Source: an uncultured Litoreibacter sp.
Lineage (GTDB): Bacteria; Pseudomonadota; Alphaproteobacteria; Rhodobacterales; Rhodobacteraceae
Length of the DNA stretch: 64,000 bases
Reading direction: 5' to 3'
Assembly: GCA_947504205.1 (NCBI GenBank)
Contig: CANNGL010000001.1
Coordinates: forward strand, 248,001-312,000
Part shown: positions 16,373 through 25,082 of the stretch, piece by piece
Layout of the letters: each line of letters starts with the position of its first letter
Position numbering within the stretch: position 1 is the first letter of the stretch
The notes under the pieces: generated by a model
What the model saw: only the letters and a program-made list of their open reading frames with translations
Database searches by the model: none
What the model was told of the DNA's origin: nothing
Translations under genes and position numbers: made by a program

Positions 16373-17360
16373 GTTTTCGACCCTCCTTGGCGGATTGATA
16401 CAGAGCTTCCTCGATAGCCAGAATGGCCAGGTAGTCTCGCGCGGTGTTTTCCAAGGCGCGGTCTTGCGTCAGATGGTCCCTTACATGGGCGCACAGGTTT
16501 GCGACGCAGTCACCTGCAAAGCCCGGCCAGTCCTGTGCCGGTAAAAGTGTCTCGGCGCTTTGATCACCAAACTTGCGCAGATAAAGCCCGCCATCACCAT
16601 ATAAGGTCAGCGTCCCACCAGAGCCTTCGATATGCGCTTCGCCCATCGTCAGTCGCGTGTTTTCGGCCACGTGATCAAGATGCCTGTTACCATCGAACAG
16701 CGCGCGCTTTCCATCGGCAAAATCCAGAATGAAGTAGCCAGCATCCTCCCCCTTGATCACCGGGTTCAGCTTGCGCAAATCGGCGTATGCCGCCTGAGGT
16801 TTGCCCAGCAGAAAGCAGAAAACGTCGATGAAATGAACGGCAGTTTCGTGGATTAGCAACCGCTCCATCGTCTGAAAATAAGGTTGTCGATCCAGATAGG
16901 CGCGCGGGCCCTGTCCATCTCCCGGACGCAGCCGAAACGAGATCTGGTGCACCTCTCCGATGCGCCCGTCTTCCAACGCCGCCTTCATCGCACGAAACCA
17001 CGGCTGAAAACGGAAATTTTCATGAATGATCAGGGGGATGCCAGCCATTTCTGCATCACGTACAACCTGTGTAGCTTCCGCCAATGAAGTGCAGAACGGT
17101 TTCTGACAAATAATTGCGGATGGTTTAGCTGCAATAGCGCGACGAATGGCGCCCGCATGGCTTGGAGGCGGTGTCGCAATGTCGATGATGTCCAACGTCT
17201 CTGCGGTTATCAACGCGTCCAGCGTCTCGAAATCTGCGCCCTTGGCAGGGTCGCTATCTGCCACGCCCACCAATTCGCATCCATCCAGGCGCTGCCAGGC
17301 CTCGATGTGGAACTGCGCGAAGTACCCTGCGCCCAGAACACCTATGCGCAGATCGCTCAT
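16362..17360 (-). CDS. Gfo/Idh/MocA-family oxidoreductase
   Basis: A 332-residue NAD(P)-dependent dehydrogenase. The Rossmann motif GVLGAGYFAQFH is at residues 7-18, and the family lysine occurs in IICQKPF, where EKP is more usual. The family acts on sugars, inositols and related polyols or their keto derivatives. It overlaps the dehydrogenase upstream by four bases and the GntR gene downstream by eleven, so the three are one transcript. The substrate is unknown. Confidence 0.88.
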   Translation of the reverse strand: MSDLRIGVLGAGYFAQFHIEAWQRLDGCELVGVADSDPAKGADFETLDALITAETLDIIDIATPPPSHAGAIRRAIAAKPSAIICQKPFCTSLAEATQVVRDAEMAGIPLIIHENFRFQPWFRAMKAALEDGRIGEVHQISFRLRPGDGQGPRAYLDRQPYFQTMERLLIHETAVHFIDVFCFLLGKPQAAYADLRKLNPVIKGEDAGYFILDFADGKRALFDGNRHLDHVAENTRLTMGEAHIEGSGGTLTLYGDGGLYLRKFGDQSAETLLPAQDWPGFAGDCVANLCAHVRDHLTQDRALENTARDYLAILAIEEALYQSAKEGRKLDL

Positions 17361-18436
17361 GTCAAACGTGCCGCGATAGCGGCTGCGGCTTCGTCCGTTG
17401 TGGCCGTGCCGCCAAGATCGGGTGTTACGCAGGTTCGTTGGGCAATTTCGGCCTCGACCGCTTCGCGCAGGGCCGTGCCGCCTGCGGCCAATGGCGCATG
17501 GTCATGCTGGATAGCCAGCCAGTCCAACATCATTGCCGCTGAAAGGATCATGGCAAACGGGTTGGCCATCCCTTTGCCCGCGATATCCGGCGCACTGCCA
17601 TGACAGGGCTGAAATACTGCATTCTGAGCGCCGATATCTGCCGAAGGCGCCAGCCCCAGCCCGCCCATGAGACCCGCACCCAGGTCAGACAGGATATCTC
17701 CGAACATATTCTCCGTGACCATGACATCGAAGCTTTCAGGCTTTTCCACCATCCAGAGTGCTGTGGCATCAACATAGGTGTGGTCCGCGTTCAGATCGGG
17801 ATAGTCCTGCGCTACTCCGTCGAAGACCTCACGAAAGAAGACAAAGGCCCCAAGTACGTTGGCCTTGTCGACGCATGTCACCCGACCGGGCCCGCGCCCC
17901 GCAGCTTTGCGCTGACGCGCCAGCTCAAACGTGAATCTGAAAAGCTTTTCAGAGGTTTCACGGGTGATCTTCATCGTCTCATAGGCTTCATTGGCCCGGA
18001 CATCTGGTGATTTGCGCGAATGGAACAACCCTTCGGTGCTTTCGCGGACCAGAACGAAATCCACCTCCTGACCGTGGTCTAACTTCAGTGGGGTCGGCTG
18101 ACCTTTTGCGATCCTTACCGGGCGGACACCAGCGAACAGGCCCATGCGCTCGCGCAGATCAAGCTGTGGCGCAATCTCCTGCCCATTTGGGTAGCGGATT
18201 GATGGCATCCCCATGGCCGATAGCAAAATCGCATCCGCTGCCTCTGCGGCCTGCATCGAGGCTTCCGGGAGCGCGTCGCCCGTGCGGGCGTAGTGTTCAG
18301 CTCCGGCCGGTAAGTCTTTGAATGAGAACGCGCAATCCAGGCCGGACATACTTTCCAGAACCGCCAGTGTTGGGGCCATGATTTCGGGTCCAATGCCATC
18401 ACCTTGAAAGATCGCGATTTCAAATGTTTTCGTCAT
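17357..18436 (-). CDS. Isocitrate/isopropylmalate-family (tartrate dehydrogenase-like) dehydrogenase
   Basis: A 359-residue beta-decarboxylating dehydrogenase. The N-terminus IAIFQGDGIGPEIM, the substrate region LRERMGLFAGVRPVR, the metal-binding DILSDLGAGLMGGLG and the cofactor loop CHGSAPDIAGKGMANP are all family hallmarks. It oxidises and usually decarboxylates a 2-hydroxy acid such as isopropylmalate, isocitrate, tartrate or malate. It is not with leuC/leuD, and its GntR partner argues for a catabolic role, so a tartrate/D-malate-type enzyme is more likely than LeuB. It is the first gene of the operon, reading from the palindrome. Confidence 0.85.
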   Translation of the reverse strand: MTKTFEIAIFQGDGIGPEIMAPTLAVLESMSGLDCAFSFKDLPAGAEHYARTGDALPEASMQAAEAADAILLSAMGMPSIRYPNGQEIAPQLDLRERMGLFAGVRPVRIAKGQPTPLKLDHGQEVDFVLVRESTEGLFHSRKSPDVRANEAYETMKITRETSEKLFRFTFELARQRKAAGRGPGRVTCVDKANVLGAFVFFREVFDGVAQDYPDLNADHTYVDATALWMVEKPESFDVMVTENMFGDILSDLGAGLMGGLGLAPSADIGAQNAVFQPCHGSAPDIAGKGMANPFAMILSAAMMLDWLAIQHDHAPLAAGGTALREAVEAEIAQRTCVTPDLGGTATTDEAAAAIAARLT

Positions 18437-18466
18437 GGGCGGTCGTACTCACACTGATTCAATGGT

Positions 18467-18490
18467 TGCAATAACGTATACGTTATTGCA
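18467..18490. promoter_or_regulatory. Perfect 24-bp palindrome, probable GntR operator
   Basis: The left half TGCAATAACGTA is followed directly by its exact reverse complement. The centre ACGTATACGT fits the T-GTxxxAC-A type of site bound by FCD-class GntR regulators. It lies between the divergent dehydrogenase gene (start 18436) and the monooxygenase-like gene (start 18521), so a single bound dimer could control both. The regulator is probably the GntR gene at 15692-16372; this is inference. Confidence 0.8.
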
Positions 18491-18520
18491 TGAATAATGC
18501 AAATAACTTATGAGGAAGCT

Positions 18521-18811
18521 ATGTTTGCAGTTGTTGTTGAATTTCAGATCAATCCTGAAAACATGGCGGAATTCTTGCCGCTAATGCTGCAAAATGCTCG
18601 ATCCAGCGTGTCGGAAGAGGAGGGGTGCCAACAGTTCGATGTTTGCACCGATCCCGATCGCCCTACCGAAGTTTTCCTCTATGAGCTCTATTCCGATGCA
18701 GAGGCGTTCGCCGCGCATCAGAAGATGCCGCACTACCTGACGTTTAACGATGCTGTTTCGGATATGGTGGCGTCCAAGCAGGTCAAAACCTATGGAAAGG
18801 TCGCCCAATGA
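18521..18811 (+). CDS. Antibiotic biosynthesis monooxygenase (ABM)-domain protein
   Basis: A 96-residue single ABM-fold protein: AVVVEFQINPENMAEFLPLM at the start, EEGCQQFDVCTDPDRP in the middle and FLYELYSDAEAFAAHQ later are typical of YgiN-like quinol/heme monooxygenases. I chose the ATG at 18521, with GAGGAA just upstream, over an in-frame ATG at 18497. It is first in an operon with the metallo-hydrolase and lies next to the 24-bp palindrome. Substrate unknown; small catabolic accessory proteins of this kind are common. Confidence 0.85.
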   Translation: MFAVVVEFQINPENMAEFLPLMLQNARSSVSEEEGCQQFDVCTDPDRPTEVFLYELYSDAEAFAAHQKMPHYLTFNDAVSDMVASKQVKTYGKVAQ

Positions 18812-19617
18812 GCACATGGCAGGTTCACGCTCTGAAATACGCAGCACAGCCAAAACGGACACGCGGCGAAAATTTCATATTCACCGATAACCATGACGCT
18901 TTGGCTCCTATTGATTATTTCATCTGGGTTTTGCGCAGGGGTGACGAGGTTATCATGGTCGATACAGGCTATGATACTGGAGAGGCCGATCGCCGCGGGC
19001 GGGATGTCATCATGGAACCTGACGCGGCGCTCGCGCCTTTGGGCTTGAAGGCAGAAGATATCACGCAGGTGATCGTCACCCATTTGCATTTTGATCATGC
19101 GGGGGGGCTCCATCTTTTTCCCAATGCGACCATACATTTACAGGCGGCTGAAATGGCTTATGCCACTGGCCCTTGCATGTGCCATGACGCTCTGCGGTTC
19201 CCGTTCACGGCCGATCATGTCTGCGAAGCAGTGCAGCGGGTCTATTCCGGACGTTGTATTTTCCACGATGGGGACGGAGAGGTGGCAGAGGGTGTGACGG
19301 TGCATTGTATTGGCGGTCATTCCCGTGGCTTGCAGGCGGTACGCGTTCGAACAGAGGCTGGTTGGCTGGTTCTGGCCTCCGATGCTGCGCATTTCTATGA
19401 AAACATCTGGAAGAGAACACCATTCCTGATCGTGGTTGATCTCGAAGACATGCTTCAGGGCTTTGATCGGCTCGAACGCCTTGCATCGTCGCGGGAACTT
19501 GTCGTGCCTGGTCACGATCCATTGATGTGCAAAGCCTTTCCACAGGATGGGGCAGGGCATGTCTTCCGGCTGGATCGCGGGCCGAAATCGGGCGCTTTGG
19601 ATCTGTCAAATTTGTAA
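18808..19617 (+). CDS. MBL-fold metallo-hydrolase (lactonase-like)
   Basis: A 269-residue metallo-beta-lactamase-fold protein. The metal motif VTHLHFDHAGG (HxHxDH) is near residues 90-100; later ligands are GHSRG, the aspartate of ASDAAH and the histidine of PGHDP. This pattern fits the AHL-lactonase/lactone hydrolase group. The ATG overlaps the stop of the ABM gene (ATGA). With the ABM gene and the divergent dehydrogenases it suggests a lactone or ester step in a catabolic route. Whether the substrate is a sugar lactone or a signal molecule cannot be told. Confidence 0.88.
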   Translation: MSTWQVHALKYAAQPKRTRGENFIFTDNHDALAPIDYFIWVLRRGDEVIMVDTGYDTGEADRRGRDVIMEPDAALAPLGLKAEDITQVIVTHLHFDHAGGLHLFPNATIHLQAAEMAYATGPCMCHDALRFPFTADHVCEAVQRVYSGRCIFHDGDGEVAEGVTVHCIGGHSRGLQAVRVRTEAGWLVLASDAAHFYENIWKRTPFLIVVDLEDMLQGFDRLERLASSRELVVPGHDPLMCKAFPQDGAGHVFRLDRGPKSGALDLSNL

Positions 19618-19694
19618 CCTGCCTAAAATTTACCATTTGATAAAAAATTTTTCTGTGTCAGACTTCGCTAAGGCAGTCGGAGGAATGACCACCC

Positions 19695-21029
19695 ATGGCG
19701 AACAGCGCATTCACCCCGGGCATCGCCCCAGCCCGGTTGAGCAAGGCGGAGCTAGCAGAAAACTTTTCTGATTTGCATACGGCCTATGCACCCCATGAAG
19801 CTGCGGTTGCGGCGGATCGCTGCTATTTTTGTTATGATGCGCCCTGTATCACGGCTTGTCCGACCGATATCGATATTCCGCTTTTCATCCGTCAGATACA
19901 GACCGGCCAGCCGGAAGCGGCGGCCAAAACCATTTTTGATCAAAACATACTGGGTGGCATGTGCGCGCGGGTTTGTCCCACCGAGACCCTATGTGAGGAG
20001 GCTTGCGTGCGCGAAGCCGCCGAAGGCAAACCGGTTGAGATCGGACGCCTGCAGCGCTTTGCCACCGACACGATGATTGCGACGGGCGAGCATCCTTACT
20101 CACGCGCTGCGCCCACCGGCAAAAAGATAGCCGTTGTAGGCGCCGGACCTGCGGGTCTTGCCTGTGCACACCGGCTTGCAACTTATGGACATGATGTGAC
20201 GATATTCGATGGCCGCGACAAACCGGGCGGGCTGAACGAATTTGGCATCGCAGCCTACAAGGCCACCGATGACTTTGCTGCCTCGGAGGTCGACTGGCTT
20301 TTGAAAATTGGCGGCATTGCGATTGAGACGGGACAACGTCTGGGCACCGAGCTCGCCTTGTCCAAACTGTGCGACGACTACGATGCTGTCTTCCTGGGCA
20401 TCGGATTGAGCGGTGTGAACTCCCTGCGCGCCGCTGGCGAAGAACGAGATGGCGTGGTGGACGCTGTCTCGTTCATTGCTGAACTTAGGCAGGTTGAAGA
20501 TCTCGAAGGTCTGCCGGTCGGACGCAATGTCGTCGTGATAGGCGGCGGTATGACGGCCGTGGACGCGGCGGTGCAATCAAAGCTTCTTGGCGCAGAAACG
20601 GTGACAATCGCATATCGTCGCGGACGTGACCGAATGAGCGCGTCTCGCTATGAACAGGATCTGGCAACGTCAAAAGGTGTGCGTATTTTGACCCACGCGC
20701 AGCCTGTGGCGGTGCATGGTAACGGCGTGGCTGCGGCAGTGGAATTTGAATACACTCAGGACAGCGGCGACGGGCTGTCAGGCACGGGCGAAACTTTCTC
20801 GCTGCCAGCCGATCAAGTGTTCAAGGCCATCGGTCAGACACTCGATGGCGTGCCGGAAGACCTGACGCTGAGCTCTGGCAAGATATCTGTCACGGGCCCC
20901 GGACGCACCTCCTTGCGGAAAGTCTGGGCTGGCGGGGATTGCGCCGTTGGCGGCGATGATTTGACAGTGACCGCAGTGGCGGAAGGCCGTGATGCGGCAG
21001 AAGATATTCACACGGCTCTGACGAGCTGA
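19695..21029 (+). CDS. preT: NAD-dependent dihydropyrimidine dehydrogenase subunit PreT
   Basis: A 444-residue flavoprotein of the glutamate synthase small chain family. The N-terminal Fe-S domain carries CYFCYDAPCITACPTDIDIP and GGMCARVCPTETLCEEAC. The FAD fold (VVGAGPAGLACAHRL) is near residue 145 and the NAD(P) fold (VVIGGGMTAVDAA) near residue 280. PreT feeds electrons from NADH to PreA for reduction of uracil and thymine. GGAGGAAT lies 5' of the ATG. It forms an operon with preA twelve bases downstream. Confidence 0.93.
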   Translation: MANSAFTPGIAPARLSKAELAENFSDLHTAYAPHEAAVAADRCYFCYDAPCITACPTDIDIPLFIRQIQTGQPEAAAKTIFDQNILGGMCARVCPTETLCEEACVREAAEGKPVEIGRLQRFATDTMIATGEHPYSRAAPTGKKIAVVGAGPAGLACAHRLATYGHDVTIFDGRDKPGGLNEFGIAAYKATDDFAASEVDWLLKIGGIAIETGQRLGTELALSKLCDDYDAVFLGIGLSGVNSLRAAGEERDGVVDAVSFIAELRQVEDLEGLPVGRNVVVIGGGMTAVDAAVQSKLLGAETVTIAYRRGRDRMSASRYEQDLATSKGVRILTHAQPVAVHGNGVAAAVEFEYTQDSGDGLSGTGETFSLPADQVFKAIGQTLDGVPEDLTLSSGKISVTGPGRTSLRKVWAGGDCAVGGDDLTVTAVAEGRDAAEDIHTALTS

Positions 21030-21041
21030 GCGGAGGACGAT

Positions 21042-22346
21042 ATGGCAGACCTCACCACCGATTTTCTGGGGATTAAATCTCCAAACCCTTTCTGGCTGGC
21101 CTCAGCGCCGCCGACCGACAAGGAATACAATGTCCGCAGAGCCTTTGAAGCAGGCTGGGGCGGCGTTGTCTGGAAAACGCTTGGGGCGGAAGGCCCGCCG
21201 GTCGTGAATGTTAACGGCCCGCGTTACGGTGCGATATATGGTGCCGACCGGCGGCTTTTAGGCTTGAACAATATCGAGCTTATCACCGATCGACCCTTGC
21301 AGACCAACCTTGATGAAATGACCCGGATCAAGAAGGACTTTCCGGATCGTGCTCTGATTGCCTCGATCATGGTGCCCTGTGAAGAAGGGGCCTGGAAAGA
21401 AATCTTGCCGCGTGTCGAAGATACCGGCGCCGACGGGATCGAGCTGAACTTTGGCTGCCCGCATGGGATGAGTGAACGCGGCATGGGTGCGGCGGTTGGC
21501 CAAGTGCCTGAATATATCCAGATGGTCACCGAATGGTGTAAACAATACGGTAACTTACCGGTCATTGTTAAACTTACGCCAAATATCACTGATATCCGCT
21601 ATCCGGCCCGCGCAGCAAATGCTGGTGGTGCTGATGCGGTCTCACTGATCAACACGATCTCCTCGATTACTTCGGTCAATCTCGACAACTTCAGCCCGGA
21701 GCCATCGATTGACGGTAAAGGGTCCCACGGTGGCTATTGTGGTCCTGCCGTGAAGCCGATTGCACTGAACATGGTGGCTGAGATTGCACGTGACGCAGAG
21801 ACCCGTGGCCTGCCCATCTCGGGCATCGGTGGGATCAGCACATGGCGCGATGCGGCGGAGTATATCGCCCTTGGATGTGGAACGGTTCAGGTGTGCACAG
21901 CCGCGATGACCTATGGCTTCAAGATCGTGGAAGAGATGTGCGCCGGGCTCGAACGCTGGATGGACGAACAAGGCCACGCAACGCTGGCCGACTTCCAAGG
22001 CCGCGCGGTGCCAAACGTCACTGATTGGCAGTATCTCAACCTGAACTATGTCGCCAAGGCCAAGATCGACCAAGATGCGTGCATCAAATGCGGGCGCTGC
22101 TACGCCGCGTGCGAAGACACGTCGCATCAGGCGATTGCGATCAATGAGGGCCGTGTATTCGAGGTGATCGACGAGGAATGCGTTGCGTGCAATCTCTGCG
22201 TCGATGTCTGTCCCGTTGAAGACTGTATTTCGATGGTGCCGATGAAGCCGGGTGAGGTTGATCCCCGCACGGGCAAGGTCGTCGAAGACGAATACGCCAA
22301 CTGGACCACCCATCCCAACAATCCGGGGGCCTGCGCTGCGGAATAA
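21042..22346 (+). CDS. preA: NAD-dependent dihydropyrimidine dehydrogenase subunit PreA
   Basis: A 434-residue protein. The first 330 residues are the FMN-binding dihydroorotate dehydrogenase-like barrel, with ELNFGCPHGMSERGMGAAVG and the catalytic-loop region. The C-terminus carries two [4Fe-4S] motifs, CIKCGRCYAAC and CVACNLCVDVC. With PreT it reduces uracil or thymine to the dihydro form, the first step of reductive pyrimidine breakdown. The usual partners, dihydropyrimidinase and beta-ureidopropionase, are not in this window. Confidence 0.94.
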   Translation: MADLTTDFLGIKSPNPFWLASAPPTDKEYNVRRAFEAGWGGVVWKTLGAEGPPVVNVNGPRYGAIYGADRRLLGLNNIELITDRPLQTNLDEMTRIKKDFPDRALIASIMVPCEEGAWKEILPRVEDTGADGIELNFGCPHGMSERGMGAAVGQVPEYIQMVTEWCKQYGNLPVIVKLTPNITDIRYPARAANAGGADAVSLINTISSITSVNLDNFSPEPSIDGKGSHGGYCGPAVKPIALNMVAEIARDAETRGLPISGIGGISTWRDAAEYIALGCGTVQVCTAAMTYGFKIVEEMCAGLERWMDEQGHATLADFQGRAVPNVTDWQYLNLNYVAKAKIDQDACIKCGRCYAACEDTSHQAIAINEGRVFEVIDEECVACNLCVDVCPVEDCISMVPMKPGEVDPRTGKVVEDEYANWTTHPNNPGACAAE

Positions 22347-22380
22347 TTTTGGTCCTTAGAACGGTCGGGCCAGGTGCCTC

Positions 22381-22911
22381 TCAGTCAGCCTCGCGCCGGA
22401 CCAGGTCGTCGCGCGAGTAGCGTTTTGCGATCGGTCCGTAATCCAATGCGACGAAATCAGGGTCTGCGGTCAGGCATCCGATTCCGCACAGCATGCGCAC
22501 CTCTGATTTCGCTGTGTCGATGATCCAGAACCGGCCGCCGGGCGATGACATGAAGCCGTATTCCAGACCTTCATCGGTGTCCGCGTCCAGATCACCAAGC
22601 GAGGGCACTTCCGCATCTGCGTCGGGGTCATAGGCCCCGTGAGTGTGGTAAGACGCAATTGGGGTGATCGACCTCTGAGAAAAATCGCGCGGTCGACAAC
22701 TGTCTGCGCGTCCTTTCCGCGCCCGTGTCGAGATCAGCTGACCTGTCTCTGTGACGCCGATTAGGCCACAATATTCCCGGTTTGCGGCAAAGGAGTTTTC
22801 CTGTAGCCCCTCCAATGTCAGCCGGGCGGCTTCGATCAGAGTGCGATCCTGAGCTTGAACGGGCAGGATACTGACCCAGATTGCAATACCTGTCGCAAGC
22901 AATTTGATCAT
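22381..22911 (-). CDS. Exported DUF4329 (JAMM-like) protein
   Basis: A 176-residue protein with a clear signal peptide (MIKLLATGIAIWVSILPVQAQ). The centre reads SYHTHGAYDP...VPSLGDLDAD, that is HxH followed by SxxD, the metal-binding pattern of the JAB1/MPN fold to which DUF4329 is related. An upstream glutamate would complete the site. It is single-gene on the minus strand between preA and dusA. DUF4329 is common in toxin C-termini and in peptidase-like proteins; here the domain is nearly the whole mature protein. The ATG at 22911 was chosen because the signal peptide starts there. Confidence 0.75.
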   Translation of the reverse strand: MIKLLATGIAIWVSILPVQAQDRTLIEAARLTLEGLQENSFAANREYCGLIGVTETGQLISTRARKGRADSCRPRDFSQRSITPIASYHTHGAYDPDADAEVPSLGDLDADTDEGLEYGFMSSPGGRFWIIDTAKSEVRMLCGIGCLTADPDFVALDYGPIAKRYSRDDLVRREAD

Positions 22912-23011
22912 GTCACGCACTCCATAGTTTCGCGGCACGTTATGCGAGCAGGGAAAACGGGTCCAGACCACAATTTTTGCGTTTTCGCCGAAAGCACATT
23001 ACCTAAGCCTC

Positions 23012-24040
23012 ATGACCAAGGATTTACCCACCAGCCCGCTCGAAGACGTGGCAGATGTGACCGGTGCCGCGCGCCTCTCCGTCGCACCTATGATGGATTG
23101 GACGGACCGGCATTGCAGGTATTTCCACAGGGTTATGAGCCGCAAGACGTTGCTTTACACCGAGATGGTAACGGCTCCCGCTCTTGTGCGTGGTGGGGCG
23201 CTGTATCTGTTGGATTTTGCGCCGCAAGAACACCCGGTTGCTGTCCAGCTTGGCGGGTCCGATCCCGAAGAACTGGCGCAAGCCGCCGTGATTTGCGCCG
23301 AGCGTGGATATGATGAGATCAATCTCAATGTCGGATGTCCTTCGGACCGCGTGCAATCGGGGTGTTTCGGTGCGGTTCTGATGGAAAACCCGTCGCTGGT
23401 GGCGTCCTGCGTGCGCGCGATGATCGCGGCGCAACCTGTTGAAGTCACAGTCAAATGCCGCATCGGTGTGGACGATCAGGATCCGGAAGTTGTCCTGCCG
23501 GATTTCCTGAGCCAGATGAGTGATGCAGGTGTCAAAAGGGTCGCAATCCACGCCAGAAAGGCTTGGCTGAAAGGGCTGTCCCCAAAAGAAAATCGCGACA
23601 TCCCCCCTTTGGATTATCCCTTGGTGCGGCGTATGAAAGAGCAGTTTCCGCATCTGCATATCAGCGTGAACGGCGGCCTGCAAAGCCTTGATGATGCAGT
23701 GGAATTTATTGGTTCGGGTCTGGACGGCGCAATGCTGGGACGCGCAACCTATCACACGCCTTGGGATATCCTCGGGCGCGCAGACAGCACGGTTTTTGGC
23801 GCCGGTGATCCTTGTCCGACCCGCATTGATGCCGCCCGCGCCATGATGCCCTATATCGAAGGGCATCTCAGTGCTGGTGGTCGGGTCCATCAGGTCACCC
23901 GGCACATGCTTGGGCTGTTTGCTGGTCAACCGGGGGCACGGGGATGGCGTCGCACCTTGTCCGAAGGGGCGGTACTGGAAACGGCAGGACCAGAACTGAT
24001 TGACGCTGCCTTGTCTCATGTTCTGGCACAGGCTGCGTAA
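23012..24040 (+). CDS. dusA: tRNA-dihydrouridine(20/20a) synthase DusA
   Basis: A 342-residue FMN enzyme that reduces uridine in the tRNA D-loop. It shows the family N-terminus SVAPMMDWTDRHCRYF, the catalytic cysteine in LNVGCPSDRVQSGCFGAVLM, and VKRVAIHARKAWLKGLSPKENR, which is characteristic of DusA. The length is normal. The next gene starts at the base right after its stop. Confidence 0.95.
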   Translation: MTKDLPTSPLEDVADVTGAARLSVAPMMDWTDRHCRYFHRVMSRKTLLYTEMVTAPALVRGGALYLLDFAPQEHPVAVQLGGSDPEELAQAAVICAERGYDEINLNVGCPSDRVQSGCFGAVLMENPSLVASCVRAMIAAQPVEVTVKCRIGVDDQDPEVVLPDFLSQMSDAGVKRVAIHARKAWLKGLSPKENRDIPPLDYPLVRRMKEQFPHLHISVNGGLQSLDDAVEFIGSGLDGAMLGRATYHTPWDILGRADSTVFGAGDPCPTRIDAARAMMPYIEGHLSAGGRVHQVTRHMLGLFAGQPGARGWRRTLSEGAVLETAGPELIDAALSHVLAQAA

Positions 24041-24820
24041 GTGAGCACGGCGGAGCTGGAGACCCGGGGCTGGGTGAAACTGCCCTTTCATTCATCGGTT
24101 GAAGCCTGGGCTCGGCATATCCTCCCAATCGCAACGTCGCTGTCTCAAGACCCCGCAGAGCAAGGCAAATGGTTACGCCACGGGGGCACTTGGTTCGCCG
24201 GGGTGAATGGCCTTCCCAACGATGCGGATGGCCGGGTGGGAAATGGGCCAGCCCTGCCTGAGCCGCTGCGCGCTGTATTGAAAGAAAACGGCTTGCCTCT
24301 GCATCTGGATCAGGCGCAAATCTCCGTCACGTATCCGGGCTATCCCATGCAGGATCCCGATGAAAGCGACGCGGCTCACCGGTTCCGGCGCAATCGCGAT
24401 GCCGCCCATGTTGACGGTCTTCTGCCCGAAGGACCACAGCGTCGCCGCTTCTTACGGGAACCCCATGCTTATGTTCTGGGAATTCCACTGACCCACACTG
24501 ATCCCGGCGCCAGCCCCATGGTTATCTGGGAAGGATCGCATCACGATATCGCGCGGGGCTTCCGCGCGCATCTCGCCCGCTTTCCGGGTGCCGCACCAGA
24601 GACCGTGGATATGACCGATGCGTATCAGGCGATCCGGGCGGAGATATTCGAGACCCGCCCGCGCGTGGTCGTGCATGCCGAGCCGGGCGAAGCATATCTT
24701 GTGCACCGGCTCGCTCTTCATGGGGTCAGCCCGTGGGCTCCCGGCGCTTATGCGCCGCCCGAGGGTCGAATGATTCTCTATTTCAGGCCGCCGCTGCCCG
24801 ATTTCAGCACGTTTCTGTAG
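24041..24820 (+). CDS. Phytanoyl-CoA dioxygenase-like protein
   Basis: A 259-residue protein starting with GTG directly after the dusA stop. It contains AAHVDGLLPEG (HxD) and, about 110 residues later, YLVHRLALHGVSPW followed by GRMILYFRP. The HxD...H set and the downstream arginine match the iron and 2-oxoglutarate ligands of the PhyH family. The fit to PhyH is from motif only. No substrate can be named; coupling to dusA may be only transcriptional. Confidence 0.7.
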   Translation: MSTAELETRGWVKLPFHSSVEAWARHILPIATSLSQDPAEQGKWLRHGGTWFAGVNGLPNDADGRVGNGPALPEPLRAVLKENGLPLHLDQAQISVTYPGYPMQDPDESDAAHRFRRNRDAAHVDGLLPEGPQRRRFLREPHAYVLGIPLTHTDPGASPMVIWEGSHHDIARGFRAHLARFPGAAPETVDMTDAYQAIRAEIFETRPRVVVHAEPGEAYLVHRLALHGVSPWAPGAYAPPEGRMILYFRPPLPDFSTFL

Positions 24821-24849
24821 CAGCCAAGGTTCGCATCTGCGGCGAGCGT

Positions 24850-25080
24850 TTAGGCCCGCAAACGGGCTTTTCGGCCGCCTCGGCGTTTCTTGAAGCGATC
24901 AGCGCGCGCCGGCAGCGCTGCCACCAGCTCCGCCCGCTCCTCGTTCGACATCCGGGACCAGGCACCGATTTCGTCAATCGTGCGAAGACAACCTGTGCAG
25001 ATCCGCTCTGCAGGATGCACGACGCAAATCTTGACGCAGGGGCTCTGCACTTCGTCGCGGCTCCAAAGATCATCTGCCAT
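24850..25080 (-). CDS. DUF1289 family small protein
   Basis: A 76-residue protein with the DUF1289 pattern PCVKICVVHPAERICTGCLRTIDEIGAW: four cysteines that probably bind a metal or Fe-S cluster, followed by a helix and a basic tail (KKRRGGRKARLRA). It lies directly downstream of ruvX on the same strand with a two-base gap. Function unknown; members are widespread in proteobacteria. Confidence 0.85.
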   Translation of the reverse strand: MADDLWSRDEVQSPCVKICVVHPAERICTGCLRTIDEIGAWSRMSNEERAELVAALPARADRFKKRRGGRKARLRA

Positions 25081-25082
25081 CG

